DNA from: Nitrospira sp. ND1
GTDB lineage: Bacteria > Nitrospirota > Nitrospiria > Nitrospirales > Nitrospiraceae
DNA: 64,000 nucleotides
NCBI RefSeq assembly: GCF_900170025.1
Contig: NZ_FWEX01000006.1
Span: 348,668-412,667, forward strand
Reading direction: 5' to 3'
The position numbers and the translations under genes are program-made. The notes under the pieces are model-generated. The model was not told the DNA's origin. It was given only the letters and a program-made list of their open reading frames with translations, and searched no databases. This document shows, one piece after another, positions 33,034-42,914 of the stretch. Position 1 is the stretch's first letter. Every line of letters starts with the position of its first letter.

Positions 33034-33777
33034 ATGGTTTCATCTACGGGCATTCCTGCCATGCGCAGCGAGTGGACGAACTGGCATCTCCTGTTCGCAA
33101 GTCAACCGGAGCCGGATCTGGAATTCACCGAGGAAGACCTGGATGAATCAATGCCGCCCCCGGCGCCACCGATGAACTCGCCGAAGCGATCCGGCAAAAA
33201 GCCGTTGCTCTGGATTCTGCTGCTTCTGCTGGTGGGAGGAGTCGGCTACGTCGCCATGGACCCGGATGGAGCCATGCAGCTGGTTGAACCCTATCTGGGT
33301 GGCGGCGCAGAGCCCGCTCAGCCCGTGATCCAGAAACCGCCGGTCAAAGCTCAAGCTCCGAAACAAGCACCGACGGTGGCACCACCCGTGGTGGCCGACA
33401 ACAGCACCCCAGCTCCGGCTGATGTGCCTGCCGCATCGTCCGCCATACCGGCTCCCGCAATACCCGCACCTGCCATGCCGGCCCTCCAGCCCGCAGCTTC
33501 AGCCCCCAAGCCCGCGGCTCCGACCGTGCGCGTCGCCGGTCCGCTCTATGCGGAAGGCCAACGGGTGACGGTCATCGCCGATCCGACCAGACCCAAGTCC
33601 CCCATACCCCTCTTCGTTGACGCCGTAGGGACTAAAACCAGCACGGCAGTGCTGGCCGGCGCCACGCTCACGATCCTGGACGGCGATTACCAAAAGCGCG
33701 GCTGGGTCTACTCGGTTCGAGCTCAGGATGGCCGAAAAGGCTGGGTCCCTGAACGTAGCCTCAGGCTGAAACGCTAA
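33034..33777 (+). CDS. Membrane-anchored SH3b-domain protein
   Basis: This encodes 247 residues; TGAGGAGGTCCTCCG precedes the ATG. The N-terminal about 50 residues are cytoplasmic and acidic (EPDLEFTEEDLDESMPPP). One helix follows (about 54-70: LLWILLLLLVGGVGYVA), then a 90-residue Pro/Ala/Val spacer (about 85-165). The C-terminal SH3-like domain (about 170-245) has LYAEGQRVTVIADPTRPKSPIPLF, LTILDGDYQKRGWVYSVRAQDGRKGWVPERSL. The layout suggests a periplasmic SH3 module that may bind peptidoglycan or a partner. A strong terminator follows. Confidence 0.85.
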   Translation: MVSSTGIPAMRSEWTNWHLLFASQPEPDLEFTEEDLDESMPPPAPPMNSPKRSGKKPLLWILLLLLVGGVGYVAMDPDGAMQLVEPYLGGGAEPAQPVIQKPPVKAQAPKQAPTVAPPVVADNSTPAPADVPAASSAIPAPAIPAPAMPALQPAASAPKPAAPTVRVAGPLYAEGQRVTVIADPTRPKSPIPLFVDAVGTKTSTAVLAGATLTILDGDYQKRGWVYSVRAQDGRKGWVPERSLRLKR

Positions 33778-33805
33778 GCCCGCGATCGTCTCTCAGGCCT
33801 CGTAT

Positions 33806-33845
33806 GACGGCCCGTTCCTCAGTGGGACGGGCCGTCGTCTTTTCT
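33806..33845 (+). terminator. Rho-independent terminator after the SH3 gene
   Basis: GACGGCCCGTTCC and GGGACGGGCCGTC form a 12-13 bp stem with a 4-5 nt loop, followed by GTCTTTTCTT. It is 29 bp past the stop at 33777. Confidence 0.9.
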
Positions 33846-33862
33846 TGTCGATACGCCCTTGT

Positions 33863-33868
33863 TATAAT
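33863..33868 (+). promoter_or_regulatory. Consensus -10 box upstream of the HAD/hpnDE operon
   Basis: A perfect TATAAT lies 68 bp upstream of the ATG at 33936, immediately after the terminator. No good -35 is visible at 16-18 bp, so an activator may be needed. Confidence 0.4.
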
Positions 33869-33935
33869 GCCGCGCCCACACGACCGACAGCCCGATATTC
33901 AACGAACTACGCACAGGGATGCCAGAATAACGACC

Positions 33936-34643
33936 ATGAGCGAACTACGCGCCATCATTTTTGATTTTGACGGAGTCATTGCCGACACCGAGCCCCTGCA
34001 CTTTGCCGCCCTGCGACAGGTCCTGGCCGGCATTGAGATCTCCCTCACCGAAGCGGAGTACTATACCGACTACCTCGGGTTCGACGATCGCGGCTGCTTC
34101 CTGGCCGCCTTGCAGTCCCACCGGCGCCAGGCGTCTCCCACGCTCCTTGGCGAATTGATGGAGCACAAGGCCCACGCCTACCTGGCCGCCGTCAAACAAC
34201 ATCTGGCAATCTTCCCCGGCGTGCGCGAACTGGTTCATGAGGCCGCCGCTCGATATCCGCTCGCCATCGCCTCCGGCGCGCTGCGGAATGAAATCGAACT
34301 GATTCTGGAAGAGGCGGGTCTTCGTAAGGCATTTCTGCACATTACCAGCGCGGAAGACGTGACCCGTGGCAAGCCGGCGCCCGATCCCTTCCTCCACGCG
34401 ATGGCCGGCTTGAACTCACAACCGAACCAACCCGCACTATTCCCGAACGACTGCCTGGTCATCGAAGATTCCCTGCCCGGCATCAGAGCCGCACGCGCCG
34501 CCGGCATGAAAGTGCTGGCTGTCGCCAATACCCACACGGTGCAGGATCTCGGAGAGGCCGATGCCATTACCCATTCGCTTGCAGACACCAGACTGCAGGA
34601 CCTGCAGGCGCGCCTGTGGGGAGCGGCTCAAGGCCGCCCATGA
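33936..34643 (+). CDS. HAD-superfamily phosphatase/phosphoglucomutase-like
   Basis: This encodes 235 residues from the ATG at 33936; the longer frame upstream contains the terminator. Motif I is IIFDFDGVIADTEPLHF, motif II is IASGALRNEI, and the motif III/IV region is TRGKPAPDPFLHAM and CLVIEDSLPGIRAARAAGMKVLAV. The cap domain lies at about 15-85. This is the beta-phosphoglucomutase/phosphoglycolate phosphatase branch; the substrate cannot be told from sequence. Its stop overlaps the start of the next gene by 4 bp; the link with hopanoid genes is positional only. Confidence 0.9.
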   Translation: MSELRAIIFDFDGVIADTEPLHFAALRQVLAGIEISLTEAEYYTDYLGFDDRGCFLAALQSHRRQASPTLLGELMEHKAHAYLAAVKQHLAIFPGVRELVHEAAARYPLAIASGALRNEIELILEEAGLRKAFLHITSAEDVTRGKPAPDPFLHAMAGLNSQPNQPALFPNDCLVIEDSLPGIRAARAAGMKVLAVANTHTVQDLGEADAITHSLADTRLQDLQARLWGAAQGRP

Positions 34644-35572
34644 AAATTTGTTCGCTGGTGCCGGGTGCCACGGAAGTCGTCGCGGCCTTGGGGTGCCAAC
34701 ACAATCTGATCGGGATCAGCCATGAATGTGACTTTCCGCCGAGCCTCGCACAGATCCCGGTGATGGTGCGTCCGCGCATCGAGAGCCATCATCTCTCCAG
34801 CGCTGAGATCGACCAGCAGGTCGGCGCGCTGCTCGCCGCCGACGTAGGGCTCTATGAATTGGATGAGACACGGTTCTTGGCCGCACGACCGGACCTGATC
34901 ATTGCCCAGGCGCTGTGTGATGTCTGCGCCATCACCCCGTCACAGTTGGAGCGGGTCGTTCATGCACTCTCGCCGCCGCCTCGCATGCTCACCCTCAGTC
35001 CCGGGCGACTTGATGACATCCTCCTGGATATTGAAACGATTGGAACAGCCATCGGGCGGGAAGAAGCCGGAACACAGTTGTCCGCGGTGCTCCGCAGCAG
35101 GCTCGACACCGTACGGGCCACCGTGGGCGCTCAGGCAACGCGCCCCAGAGTCGCCTGTATCGAATGGCTCGCGCCGCTCTACACTGCAGGCCACTGGGTT
35201 CCCGACATGGTGGCCGCTGCAGGGGGCATCGACGTCCTGGCGCAGCCCGGCACGGCCTCCCGAAAAATGGATTGGGACACACTCGCGGCCTCTGAACCGG
35301 ACGTGATCGTCCTCATGCCCTGCGGATTTACCGTCCCGCGCACGAAAGCCGAACTCGCAAGCATGACGGCACATCCGCAGTGGCAACATCTTCCCGCCGT
35401 TCAGCGGGGAGACGTCTACCTCGTCGATGCGCTCTCATACTTCAGCCGCCCCGGCCCACGACTGATCGACGGCGTGGAACAACTCGCCGCCATTTTGCAC
35501 CCAGCCTCTTACGGCCGCCACCTTCCCGCGTCCGTCGAACGACTTGAGGGACAGACGACGCACTCACACTGA
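34640..35572 (+). CDS. Cobalamin-binding (BtuF-like) periplasmic-binding-fold protein
   Basis: This encodes 310 residues. MKICSLVPGATEVVAALGCQHNLIGISHECDFP is the BtuF-family opening. LYELDETRFLAARPDLIIAQALCDVCAI and EPDVIVLMPCGFTVPRTKAEL are typical of the 'cobalamin-binding protein' subgroup. No signal peptide is present, so it is either cytoplasmic or uses another N-terminus. No permease or ATPase gene accompanies it. The start overlaps the HAD gene and the stop is 7 bp before hpnD. Ligand is unproven. Confidence 0.85.
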   Translation: MKICSLVPGATEVVAALGCQHNLIGISHECDFPPSLAQIPVMVRPRIESHHLSSAEIDQQVGALLAADVGLYELDETRFLAARPDLIIAQALCDVCAITPSQLERVVHALSPPPRMLTLSPGRLDDILLDIETIGTAIGREEAGTQLSAVLRSRLDTVRATVGAQATRPRVACIEWLAPLYTAGHWVPDMVAAAGGIDVLAQPGTASRKMDWDTLAASEPDVIVLMPCGFTVPRTKAELASMTAHPQWQHLPAVQRGDVYLVDALSYFSRPGPRLIDGVEQLAAILHPASYGRHLPASVERLEGQTTHSH

Positions 35573-35579
35573 TGACACG

Positions 35580-36455
35580 ATGATGACACCAGCTGAAGCC
35601 CAAACCTACTGCACGACCCTCACCAAAAAAAGCGGGAGCAATTTCTACTACTCCTTTTTGTTTCTTCCGAAAGCCCGCCGCGAAGCGATGTACACGGTCT
35701 ACGCCTTCTGTAAGGAAGTGGACAACGCCGTGGACGAGCCGCCTTCCGGCAGTCATCCGCAGGAAGAATTGGCCCGCTGGCGGCGCGAGCTGGCCGCCGC
35801 CTACGACGGCACGCCGACGTTCCCCGTCACCGTCAGCCTTGCCCGGCACGTACGGGAGCTGTCCATTCCGCAGGCCTATTTCGAGGAACTCATCAAGGGC
35901 GTCGAGATGGACCTCACGACCACCCGGTACGCCACCTTCGACCAACTGTCTCTCTACTGTTATCGGGTGGCGTCGGTGGTGGGATTGATCTGCCTGCACG
36001 TGTTCGGCACCACCTCCCCGCGCGCCCAGGACTATGCCGTCAATCTCGGCATGGCCTTTCAATTGACCAATATTCTTCGCGACCTGGGCAACGATGCAGA
36101 ATGCGGTCGCGTCTATGTGCCGCAAGAAGACCTCGCGCGTTTCGCCTACCGGGAGGAGGATCTCCTGCACCGGCGGTACAAACCGGAATTTACCGAGTTC
36201 ATGCGGTTTGAAGTCGGCCGAGCAAAGGAATTTTACGCCAAGGCGGCGCGGGCGCTCGATTCGCTGCCACGCGCCGAACGCCGGGCCCTGACGGTGGCGG
36301 AAATCATGCGCGGTGTGTATAGCCGGATCTTGCACCGGATCGAGCAGTCCGGTTACCGCGTATTGGGAGATCGGGTCACGCTGACTCCGAGCCATCGCTT
36401 GGCCGTGGCAGCAGGCGTGTGGTTGCGCTCCCGTCTCCCCTCTTCGACTCCATGA
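35580..36455 (+). CDS. hpnD: Presqualene diphosphate synthase HpnD
   Basis: This encodes 291 residues (ATG 35580; the adjacent ATG at 35583 is equivalent). Squalene/phytoene synthase motifs: KKSGSNFYYSFLFLPKARREAMYTVYAFCKEVDNAVDE with the first Asp-rich motif, and NLGMAFQLTNILRDLGNDAECGRVYVPQED with the second. The SNFYYSFLFLP opening marks HpnD rather than HpnC. It joins two farnesyl diphosphates to presqualene diphosphate for hopanoids. It overlaps hpnE by 4 bp. No hpnC is in the window. Confidence 0.9.
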   Translation: MMTPAEAQTYCTTLTKKSGSNFYYSFLFLPKARREAMYTVYAFCKEVDNAVDEPPSGSHPQEELARWRRELAAAYDGTPTFPVTVSLARHVRELSIPQAYFEELIKGVEMDLTTTRYATFDQLSLYCYRVASVVGLICLHVFGTTSPRAQDYAVNLGMAFQLTNILRDLGNDAECGRVYVPQEDLARFAYREEDLLHRRYKPEFTEFMRFEVGRAKEFYAKAARALDSLPRAERRALTVAEIMRGVYSRILHRIEQSGYRVLGDRVTLTPSHRLAVAAGVWLRSRLPSSTP

Positions 36456-37762
36456 ACCGGACAGTGCTCATCCTCGGCGGCGGGATCGCCGGTCTGACGG
36501 CAGCCTTACACCTCGCCGCCGACGGCCATGCCGTCACCGTGATCGAGCAGGCCGACCACCTGGGAGGCCGCCTCTGTCACGCGCCTCCCCCGTTGCTCCT
36601 CGAAGCCCACACAGCCACCTGGTCCCTGCTCAAGACCCTCGGCAAAGACACCGCCACCAGGCGGCTTCGACATACGCCGCTTGAATTTCTTCAGGCGACG
36701 GGAACTCGCACCCAATTTCTGCACCTTCCCCTGCCGTCCCCGCTCAACACCCTCCTCGGAACCACCCTGTTCCAGGGTCTGTCGATGCGGGACCGCTGGC
36801 ATCTCCTCTCCTTCCTTGAACGCACATGGGAACAGGATCCTCCGTTGCCGAACGATCTCGACACACGAGCGGCCGACGAATGGCTCGCGAGCATCGGCCA
36901 GTCGGAACATGCCCGGCACGGTGTCTGGAACAGCCTTGCCCGCTTGTTGCTGGGGGCGGCGCTTCCGCAGGTATCCGCAGAGCTTTTCATGCGCACACTG
37001 CGACGCTGCTTTTTGACCGGTGCCCGCGCCACGAAGTTAATCATCCCGCCTCACGGACTCGATTCATTCTTGCTCACGCCGCTTCGGGCGCAGCTTGACC
37101 GGATGGGAGTCCGGTCTCGGCTGAACACGACGGCGACGCAATTGCACTTCACCCAGGATCGTGTCGCCCATGTCGAACTGGCAGACCGCACCCGGCTCAC
37201 CGCCGATTGGTATGTCGCCGCGCTGCCGCACCATCGACTCACGCCACTCTTGCCGGAACGAGTCGTGACGCACTATGCCTATTTCCAGCAAATCAGCCGC
37301 CTGAGCGAGTCTCCCCTGGTGATCGTTCGCCTGCACCTTGCGCAACCGGTCGAACAGACACAACTCGTCCTTTTGGAACGCAACCGGCTTCATTGGATGA
37401 TCCGGCACGCAGACGAGGAACGGCACGAGCAGGCCGCTGTGTTGTGGGCCGTCGCAGTCGATGAGCCGGGCCTGTTGCCGCAATCGAAAGACGACCTCGT
37501 TCAACTGACCCTGAAAGACATGGAGAGAGCGTTCCCCGGCGGCCCGCTTCCCAGGCTCATCGAGTCGGATATCGTTCGTCTCCCGTCGGCCATCCTGACC
37601 ACCAAACCGGGTACGCAACAGTGCCGACCGCTCTCACACAGTCCGTTTACCAATTTTCTCGTCGCCGGCGCCTGGACGGACACCGGCTGGCCGGCCAGTC
37701 TGGAGTCCGCAATTCTCAGCGGCCAACGCTCCGCCGCGCTCGTTCCCGCCGACGCATCATGA
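36452..37762 (+). CDS. hpnE: Hydroxysqualene dehydroxylase HpnE
   Basis: This encodes 436 residues. An N-terminal FAD-binding Rossmann motif is VLILGGGIAGLTAALHLAADGHAVTVIEQADHLGGRL, and the C-terminal FAD motif is FLVAGAWTDTGWPASLESAILSGQRSA. It belongs to the squalene-associated amine-oxidase-like family (HpnE), which completes squalene formation. The ATG overlaps the hpnD stop, so the two are co-translated. Confidence 0.9.
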   Translation: MNRTVLILGGGIAGLTAALHLAADGHAVTVIEQADHLGGRLCHAPPPLLLEAHTATWSLLKTLGKDTATRRLRHTPLEFLQATGTRTQFLHLPLPSPLNTLLGTTLFQGLSMRDRWHLLSFLERTWEQDPPLPNDLDTRAADEWLASIGQSEHARHGVWNSLARLLLGAALPQVSAELFMRTLRRCFLTGARATKLIIPPHGLDSFLLTPLRAQLDRMGVRSRLNTTATQLHFTQDRVAHVELADRTRLTADWYVAALPHHRLTPLLPERVVTHYAYFQQISRLSESPLVIVRLHLAQPVEQTQLVLLERNRLHWMIRHADEERHEQAAVLWAVAVDEPGLLPQSKDDLVQLTLKDMERAFPGGPLPRLIESDIVRLPSAILTTKPGTQQCRPLSHSPFTNFLVAGAWTDTGWPASLESAILSGQRSAALVPADAS

Positions 37763-37796
37763 CTCGTCCGATGGGCGAATGGCTCACGACATCACG

Positions 37797-37825
37797 TTGA
37801 CAACCCCTCCCACCGCGACTAAGAT
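37797..37825 (+). promoter_or_regulatory. Sigma70-type promoter of the uracil-DNA glycosylase gene
   Basis: TTGACA (37797-37802) and TAAGAT (37820-37825) are separated by 17 bp, 28 bp upstream of the ATG at 37853. Confidence 0.65.
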
Positions 37826-37852
37826 TTGGCCCTCCACTCGAATGGAACGCAT

Positions 37853-38524
37853 ATGTCTTCATCCCTGACCACCCTGCAGGAACTCGCCGAGTCGCTTCAC
37901 AATTGCCAACGCTGCCCGCTCGCCAAGCTCGGTCGACGCCAGGTCGTCTTCGGCGTCGGCAACCCTCATGCATCCGTCATGTTCGTAGGGGAGGCACCGG
38001 GATTTCACGAGGATCAGAAGGGGGAGCCATTCGTCGGGGCAGCCGGACAATTGCTCAACGACTTGTTGGAGTCAGCGGGGCTGTCGCGCGCGGATATCTA
38101 CATCGCCAATGTGATCAAATGCCGCCCGCCGAATAACCGCGACCCCGAACCTCAGGAGGTCGAGACCTGCAAACCGTTTCTCTTGCAGCAGATCGCCATG
38201 ATTCGGCCGAAGCTGGTCTGTTCGCTGGGCAATTGGGCGACGCAGACACTTCTGGAGCGCAAGGTCGGGATTACGAGAGTACGCGGACAGGCGTTTTATC
38301 TGAAGGAATTCGTACTGTTTCCCCTGCTCCATCCCGCCGCAGCGCTGCACCAGGGGACCATGCTGCAGCCGTTGCGGGAGGACTTCCAGAAGCTGAGGGA
38401 GTTTCTCGACCGGCACAGTCAGCCTCCTGCGACGCAGGAGGGAGCCGCTTCGAGCACCACCGAAACGGTGCGGATCGATCCCCCCGCTACGATCGCGCAA
38501 CAAATGGATTTGTTCGGGTCATAG
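37853..38524 (+). CDS. Type 4 uracil-DNA glycosylase (4Fe-4S)
   Basis: This encodes 223 residues. The [4Fe-4S] cysteines are NCQRCPL near the N-terminus, ETCKPF and LVCSLG. The active-site block is VMFVGEAPGFHEDQKGEPFVGAAGQLLNDLL with a Gly-Glu-Ala-Pro-Gly loop, and the second motif is LHPAAALHQ. IANVIKCRPPNNRDPEPQEVE is typical. It removes uracil from DNA. The C-terminal about 30 residues form a polar tail ending QQMDLFGS, which resembles a sliding-clamp-binding peptide (QxxDLF). It is transcribed from its own promoter. Confidence 0.93.
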   Translation: MSSSLTTLQELAESLHNCQRCPLAKLGRRQVVFGVGNPHASVMFVGEAPGFHEDQKGEPFVGAAGQLLNDLLESAGLSRADIYIANVIKCRPPNNRDPEPQEVETCKPFLLQQIAMIRPKLVCSLGNWATQTLLERKVGITRVRGQAFYLKEFVLFPLLHPAAALHQGTMLQPLREDFQKLREFLDRHSQPPATQEGAASSTTETVRIDPPATIAQQMDLFGS

Positions 38525-38587
38525 CACGACCGCTCCGAAGAGACTGAATCAGGAACGACCGCCCGTCCGGGGCCGTCACAGCCGCCT

Positions 38588-39043
38588 TCAGGTGCGGGCG
38601 GGATCCTTCACGGCATCGGGAGTTGCGGCCTCATCAGCCGTGGCTTCCTCCGACGACTCCTCTTCTTCCGGAGCGCCGAACCAGGCAACCAACATTTCTT
38701 CCCACCAGGCCTCATCGATTTCAGGGCCGGGATCGACACCGAGAAACGCCACATCGTCGGCCGAAATACCTTCTCCGACCAGGTGCGGCTGAAACTTCGC
38801 GCGATCAATCACTTCCTTCGTGGCGTACCCGCCTAAGATCCAGGAATCCGGATCCGCCCGCCTGGACTTGTATGCCTTGAGGTTGAGCTTCAGGTACATA
38901 AAGACCTGCTGCTGATGATCGTCTCCGACCCCGCTCTGCGGCAGACTGAGTGTCTTTTCGATTTTTTTTCTCCAGTGCCGATCCTCGTATCGCGAGGTGA
39001 TCAACTGAAGCATCGTCTTTCCCAGTTCGGCATCAAGAGACAT
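38588..39043 (-). CDS. Hypothetical soluble protein
   Basis: This encodes 151 residues; AAGGGAACAGACC precedes the ATG. The start is helical and basic (MSLDAELGKTMLQLITSRYEDRHWRKKIEKTLSLP), and the middle contains FMYLKLNLKAYKSR and DPDSWILGGYATKEVIDRAKF. The last 30 residues are very acidic and Ala rich (PEEEESSEEATADEAATPDA). No recognised domain. It converges with the glycosylase gene. Confidence 0.75.
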   Translation of the reverse strand: MSLDAELGKTMLQLITSRYEDRHWRKKIEKTLSLPQSGVGDDHQQQVFMYLKLNLKAYKSRRADPDSWILGGYATKEVIDRAKFQPHLVGEGISADDVAFLGVDPGPEIDEAWWEEMLVAWFGAPEEEESSEEATADEAATPDAVKDPART

Positions 39044-39079
39044 GGTCTGTTCCCTTACTCTGTTCTGATGATTGTTCGC

Positions 39080-39634
39080 TTACCGGCCGTAGGTGCCGGT
39101 GAAGGATGCTTTTCCGATGGCGTTCTGATTGAGATAGTACCCGACCATCGCGCCGGAGGCCTCTTTCTTGAGCGGCAACTGATCCACCTTCAGCGCGAAC
39201 ACCGTGAAGATATACCGGTGCGGTTTATCTCCCGGCGGTGGACAGGGCCCGCCAAAACCAGGCTGGCCAAAATCCGTCACGCTCTGAATGCTCCCTTGAG
39301 GCACGCCGGCACTCTCCGGCTGCCCCGCTCCGGCCGGCAAGTGCGTCACGCTCGGAGCTATATTGAAGATGAGCCAGTGCCACCAACCGCTTCCCGTGGG
39401 GGCATCCGGATCATAGACTGTCACGGCAAAACTCTTCGTGTCTTTCGGCGCATGATCCCATCGCAGTTCAGGCGACAGGTTGCCACCCGTGCAGCCGAAC
39501 CCGTTAAACACGTGCTCATTGCCGATCGTGCTCTGATCCTTGATCGTCGGGCTCGTTACCTGAAATTCCGCTGCCCGCCCGACCGCAGGACCCACCAGCA
39601 AGGCACAGATCATCGAGGCCATCAGTCGTCGCAT
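39080..39634 (-). CDS. Exported YbhB/YbcL-type PEBP-like protein
   Basis: This encodes 184 residues (ATG with AAGGGGGTAAGTG in front; a GTG one codon earlier is possible). The signal peptide is MRRLMASMICALLVGPAVGRA. The phosphatidylethanolamine-binding fold is plain: VFNGFGCTGGNLSPELRWDHAPKDTKSFAVTVYDPDAPTGSGWWHWLIFNI and YIFTVFALKVDQL. Bacterial members are periplasmic and of unknown ligand. Confidence 0.93.
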   Translation of the reverse strand: MRRLMASMICALLVGPAVGRAAEFQVTSPTIKDQSTIGNEHVFNGFGCTGGNLSPELRWDHAPKDTKSFAVTVYDPDAPTGSGWWHWLIFNIAPSVTHLPAGAGQPESAGVPQGSIQSVTDFGQPGFGGPCPPPGDKPHRYIFTVFALKVDQLPLKKEASGAMVGYYLNQNAIGKASFTGTYGR

Positions 39635-39653
39635 CACTTACCCCCTTCGCAAC

Positions 39654-39928
39654 CTAGCAGGATGCGGAAAAAGTCCGCCAGCGGCGTTCTCGCAAGACAC
39701 TGCCGCCTCACCACCTCGGCGGCGTTCACAAACGTGACGCGCGTTATTCCGCGCGTCGTGAACCTCAGAAGCTCACCGTACAGCGCGAGTACGATTCGCC
39801 GCCTCGCTTGCTGCGGCCTTGCTGGACGGCCTTTTTTCACATCCTGCGGGTTATTGCAATACCGACACGGCGCATGAGTTGATACGTGGCGTATTGCGCA
39901 ACAGTCAAGTGCTTCCGCAGCCCGCTAG
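39654..39928. repeat. CTAG-bounded repeat (family 2), complete
   Basis: This 275-bp element has CTAG at both edges. The left end is CTAGCAGGATGCGGAAAAAG; the right end is the complement of CTAGCGGGCTGCGGAAGC. Most of its length matches the copy at 23609-23889. Its right CTAG is the stop codon of pmbA. The frame at 39634-39840 is repeat-derived. Confidence 0.88.
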
Positions 39929-41283
39929 TTCCCTGCCAGCGTCATCTCCGCGAGCTTCACGGTAGGGCTGGCAATCCGTCCGCGAAACACGAGATCCGTG
40001 CCGATCGTCTCGATATTCGCATACATCTGCTTCAGATTACCGGCGATGGTAATTTCTTCCACCGGGTAGGCCAACTCGCCGTTCTCAATCCAGAACCCGC
40101 TCGCCCCGCGGGAATAGTCGCCGGTAACCATATTGATGCCGAACCCGATCAGATCCGTCACATAGAGACCTTGCTTCACAGACGCCAAGATATCCTCCGG
40201 ACTGGTGGTGCCCGGGACCATATAAAAATTCGTCGGCCCGGCGGAGGGACTTTCTCCGATGCTTCGCGCGGCATTTCCGGTGGAAGGCAGTCCTAACTTC
40301 TTGCCTGAATAGGTGTCCAGGATATAACTGGCCAGACGACCACGCTCGACCATCGCCTGCTTCCTGGTCGGCAGCCCCTCGCCATCGAATGGACGCGTCC
40401 CCAAGCCGCCGGGCATCCGTCCGTCGTCATAAATGGTGACAAAGTCCGGCGCGATCTGCTGGCCCAGTTGTCCGATCAGGAAGGATGCGCCTTTATACAG
40501 GGCATAGCCTGAGAGGGCACTACAGAGGTGACTGAGTAAACTCCCCGCCACTTCAGGGTCAAAGATCACCGGCACACGGCAGGTAGAGACTTTGCGCGCA
40601 CCGAGCTTCCGGACCGTCCGCCTCGTCGCTTCCCGGCCGATAGCTTCCGGACTCTCCAGTTTGGCAAACGCACGATTCACCCCGTACCAGTAATCCCGCT
40701 GCATCCCGGCCGCATCCGACGCAATCGGCGAGACGGATAGGGAGAAACTACTGTTGGCATAGTGCCCCACAAACCCGTGGCTGTTTGCCAGGATGATCCG
40801 GCCGGATGACGAGTCGCACTCGCCCCCTTCGGAATTCGTGATACGCGAATCGGCGGCAAACGCAGCCCGCTCGGCACGCAGCGCCAGGTCGATCTGCTGA
40901 TCCGTCTGAAGTTTCGTGGAATCGTGAATATTCAACTCAGGGAAATCGGTGGCGAACTGGCCCGGCTCCGGAAGGCCGGACACCGGATCCTCGACGACCG
41001 CTTGCGCCAAGGCACAGGTTTCACCGACGAACCGTTCCAGGGACTCGCGGGAAAAGTCGGAAGTCGATGCGCTGGCGGACCGTTGACCGAAAAAGACCCG
41101 CAGGCCGAGCCGCTTTTCACGTGCCTTCGTGAGTCGATCGACGGCGCCCATCCGGACCTGCACCGACAGGGTTTCCCCGTCGGCCACCATCACGTCCGAC
41201 GCCGTCGCGCCATGTTTCGCCGCACGCGCCAGCAGATCCTGCGCGATATTCGTATAGTCCTGTTCCACAATCGCACGTGTCAT
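39925..41283 (-). CDS. pmbA: PmbA (TldE)-like metalloprotease subunit
   Basis: This encodes 452 residues. The N-terminal PmbA/TldD domain 1 (YTNIAQDLLARAAKHGATASDVMVADGETLSVQVRMG) and C-terminal domain (LASYILDTYSGKKLGLPSTGNAARSIG, GFGINMVTGDYSRGASGFWIENGELAYPVEEITIAGNL) are complete. TldE lacks the zinc site and forms the partner half of the TldD/E protease, known for microcin B17 maturation and CcdA turnover. It starts 2 bp after the tldD stop. The TAG stop is provided by a repeat. Confidence 0.94.
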   Translation of the reverse strand: MTRAIVEQDYTNIAQDLLARAAKHGATASDVMVADGETLSVQVRMGAVDRLTKAREKRLGLRVFFGQRSASASTSDFSRESLERFVGETCALAQAVVEDPVSGLPEPGQFATDFPELNIHDSTKLQTDQQIDLALRAERAAFAADSRITNSEGGECDSSSGRIILANSHGFVGHYANSSFSLSVSPIASDAAGMQRDYWYGVNRAFAKLESPEAIGREATRRTVRKLGARKVSTCRVPVIFDPEVAGSLLSHLCSALSGYALYKGASFLIGQLGQQIAPDFVTIYDDGRMPGGLGTRPFDGEGLPTRKQAMVERGRLASYILDTYSGKKLGLPSTGNAARSIGESPSAGPTNFYMVPGTTSPEDILASVKQGLYVTDLIGFGINMVTGDYSRGASGFWIENGELAYPVEEITIAGNLKQMYANIETIGTDLVFRGRIASPTVKLAEMTLAGN

Positions 41284-41285
41284 GG

Positions 41286-42722
<1,437 letters not shown>

Positions 42723-42749
42723 GCATGTGCTCCTCTCGTACGGTGCGTG

Positions 42750-42779
42750 AGTATAACGCACTCTTTTCCGGAGGCGCAA
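42750..42779 (-). promoter_or_regulatory. Sigma70-type promoter of tldD-pmbA
   Basis: On the minus strand, TTGCGC (42779-42774) and TATACT (42755-42750) are 18 bp apart, 27 bp upstream of the tldD ATG. Confidence 0.5.
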
Positions 42780-42830
42780 TGCAAACACGCTCGAACCATC
42801 TGCAAATACAGCGAAATTGGGAAATACTGT

Positions 42831-42859
42831 TTGACTTTCCTGGACCCCACCGCTAGACT
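42831..42859 (+). promoter_or_regulatory. Sigma70-type promoter of the uppS operon
   Basis: TTGACT (42831-42836) and TAGACT (42854-42859) with exactly 17 bp between them, 55 bp upstream of the uppS ATG and divergent from the tldD promoter. Confidence 0.65.
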
Positions 42860-42914
42860 CGCCTTACTTCCCCGAGGATCCACATAGTCTAAAAAAAGGT
42901 GCTCACGCCGTTCC

